11,969 bases of DNA from Clostridiaceae bacterium (GTDB taxonomy: Bacteria; Bacillota; Clostridia; Saccharofermentanales; Fastidiosipilaceae), in assembly GCA_012800515.1 (NCBI GenBank), contig JAAZJE010000058.1:1-11969 (forward strand), given 5' to 3'. A program made the translations under genes and the position numbers. The notes below the pieces were generated by a model. The model did not search any database. It saw nothing but the letters and a program-made list of their open reading frames with translations, and was not told where the DNA came from. Position 1 is the stretch's first letter. Each line of letters starts with the position of its first letter. Below, one piece after another: positions 11,131-11,969 of this stretch.

Positions 11131-11969
11131 ATGAGTTATCTGGTTTTGAGTCCGTTGAAAACACCGCAACTGAACCTGCGCAATCGATTAGTTTTACCGC
11201 CGATGTCGGATGGTGTGGCGAATCCCGACGGCTCGGTCTCCCCGGCCACGCTCGAGTTCTATCGTGAGCGGGTGCGCGGAGCGGCGCTGGGGCTGGCGAT
11301 TGTCGAATACAGCTATGTGGCTCCGCACAGTCAGCGCGGGGATCACATGTTGGGTGTATACAGCGATGAATTATTGCCCGGTCTGACAAAGCTGGCCGTT
11401 CTGCTGCGTGAGCTGGATACGCCTTCTCTACTGCAGATCGCCCACACCGGTGCGCTGAGCCGCTACCGTCCGGGAGTCGATCCGCTTCCGGTTGCGCCCT
11501 CGGCTCTGGTCCATCCTTTTAGACAAAAGACCGACGGGGTCGCGGCCCGCGAACTCTCCGAGGCGGAGATTTGGACAATAGTCGAACAATTTGCCGCGGC
11601 TGCCGTACGTGCCCGAACCGCCGGCTTTGACGGGGTGGAGATTCACTGCGCGCACAGCATGTTGCCGAATCAGTTTTTGAGCCCGCTGTTGAATAAGCGG
11701 ACGGATAAATGGGGCGGCGATATTGCCGGGCGGAGCCGCTTTCTGCTGGAGATTATCCGCGCCGTGCGGGCGGCCTGCGGAGCGGAATACCCGCTCTATG
11801 TCAGGCTGGGAGCCAGTGACTTTGACGAGCGGGGCATAACGTTGCAGGACGGCATCGATACGGCGCTACTCGCGGTTGAAGCGGGTGCGGACGGAATCGA
11901 TATCAGCGGCAGTTTGACCGGGGCACAGAATCCCAATAATAAGGCGCCGGGCTATTTTGCCGAGTTAAG
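11131..11969 (+). CDS. Old Yellow Enzyme family NADH:flavin oxidoreductase, partial
   Basis: The frame is open from ATG 11131 (GGAGG 8 bases upstream) to the window end, about 279 residues, so the C-terminal part is missing. It is a TIM-barrel FMN enzyme of the Old Yellow Enzyme/2,4-dienoyl-CoA reductase type. It starts LSPLKTPQLNLRNRLVLPPMS (FMN-binding first strand), has LLQIAHTGALSR where relatives have Q-x-x-H-x-G-R, and then GFDGVEIHCAHSMLPNQFLSP and NKRTDKWGGD (about 166-197). His171 or His172-region HxAH supplies the pair that binds substrate carbonyl in the family. Such enzymes reduce activated C=C bonds using NAD(P)H. It follows the esterase by 40 bases on the same strand and probably shares its transcript. 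Whether the C-terminal iron-sulfur and FAD domains of larger members exist lies outside the window. Confidence 0.88.
   Translation, partial: MSYLVLSPLKTPQLNLRNRLVLPPMSDGVANPDGSVSPATLEFYRERVRGAALGLAIVEYSYVAPHSQRGDHMLGVYSDELLPGLTKLAVLLRELDTPSLLQIAHTGALSRYRPGVDPLPVAPSALVHPFRQKTDGVAARELSEAEIWTIVEQFAAAAVRARTAGFDGVEIHCAHSMLPNQFLSPLLNKRTDKWGGDIAGRSRFLLEIIRAVRAACGAEYPLYVRLGASDFDERGITLQDGIDTALLAVEAGADGIDISGSLTGAQNPNNKAPGYFAEL

Overview
The window looks like a chromosomal segment of a moderately GC-rich Bacillota, probably of the class Clostridia. The main evidence is the block rplU-prp-rpmA-obgE, in which ribosomal protein L27 carries the N-terminal extension cut by the protease Prp. The LytTR/DUF3021 pair also fits this group. 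I cannot name a genus.

Left part (1-2903). The window opens with the 3' end of a GlcD-type FAD-linked oxidase. Next comes tRNA-Pro(GGG) on the minus strand, with its own promoter and terminator. A nucleoside hydrolase follows on the minus strand. Just upstream of it lies the first 39 codons of a PIG-L/LmbE-type deacetylase, still with a promoter and ribosome binding site but ending at a stop. Facing the other way is a neutral/alkaline-ceramidase-like gene that has lost its N-terminal third, preceded by what may be the C-terminal scrap of a second copy. Positions 1458-1850 therefore look like a zone of deletion and decay.

Middle (2917-5470). Four minus-strand genes lie end to end with gaps of 0-2 bases: ABC ATPase, ABC-2 permease, LytTR regulator, DUF3021 membrane protein. 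This matches the plan of a LytTR regulatory system, in which a membrane protein restrains a DNA-binding LytTR protein, joined to an ABC exporter. Two GTTGCC direct repeats 21 bp apart lie just upstream of the likely operon promoter and may be the regulator's own binding site.

Intergenic array (about 5537-6290). Five copies of a 134-bp unit in exact register, plus one degraded copy, fill the space between this operon and rplU. Each unit carries a long inverted repeat and one TTTTACACA motif that fits the relaxed DnaA-box consensus.

Right part (6365-11969). A sigma-A-type promoter and a structured leader (probably an L21 leader) precede rplU, prp and rpmA, which end at a terminator. A string of degenerate repeats of the start region then leads into obgE. 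Behind obgE come a large type-B carboxylesterase with an internal hexapeptide-repeat insertion, and an Old Yellow Enzyme family flavin oxidoreductase cut by the window end.

Tandem repeats recur throughout: 134-bp, about 31-34-bp, 24-bp and two unrelated 18-bp in-frame arrays. The two 18-bp arrays both encode Gly-starting hexapeptides and sit in two unrelated hydrolases. A tendency to tandem duplication seems to be a property of this genome.
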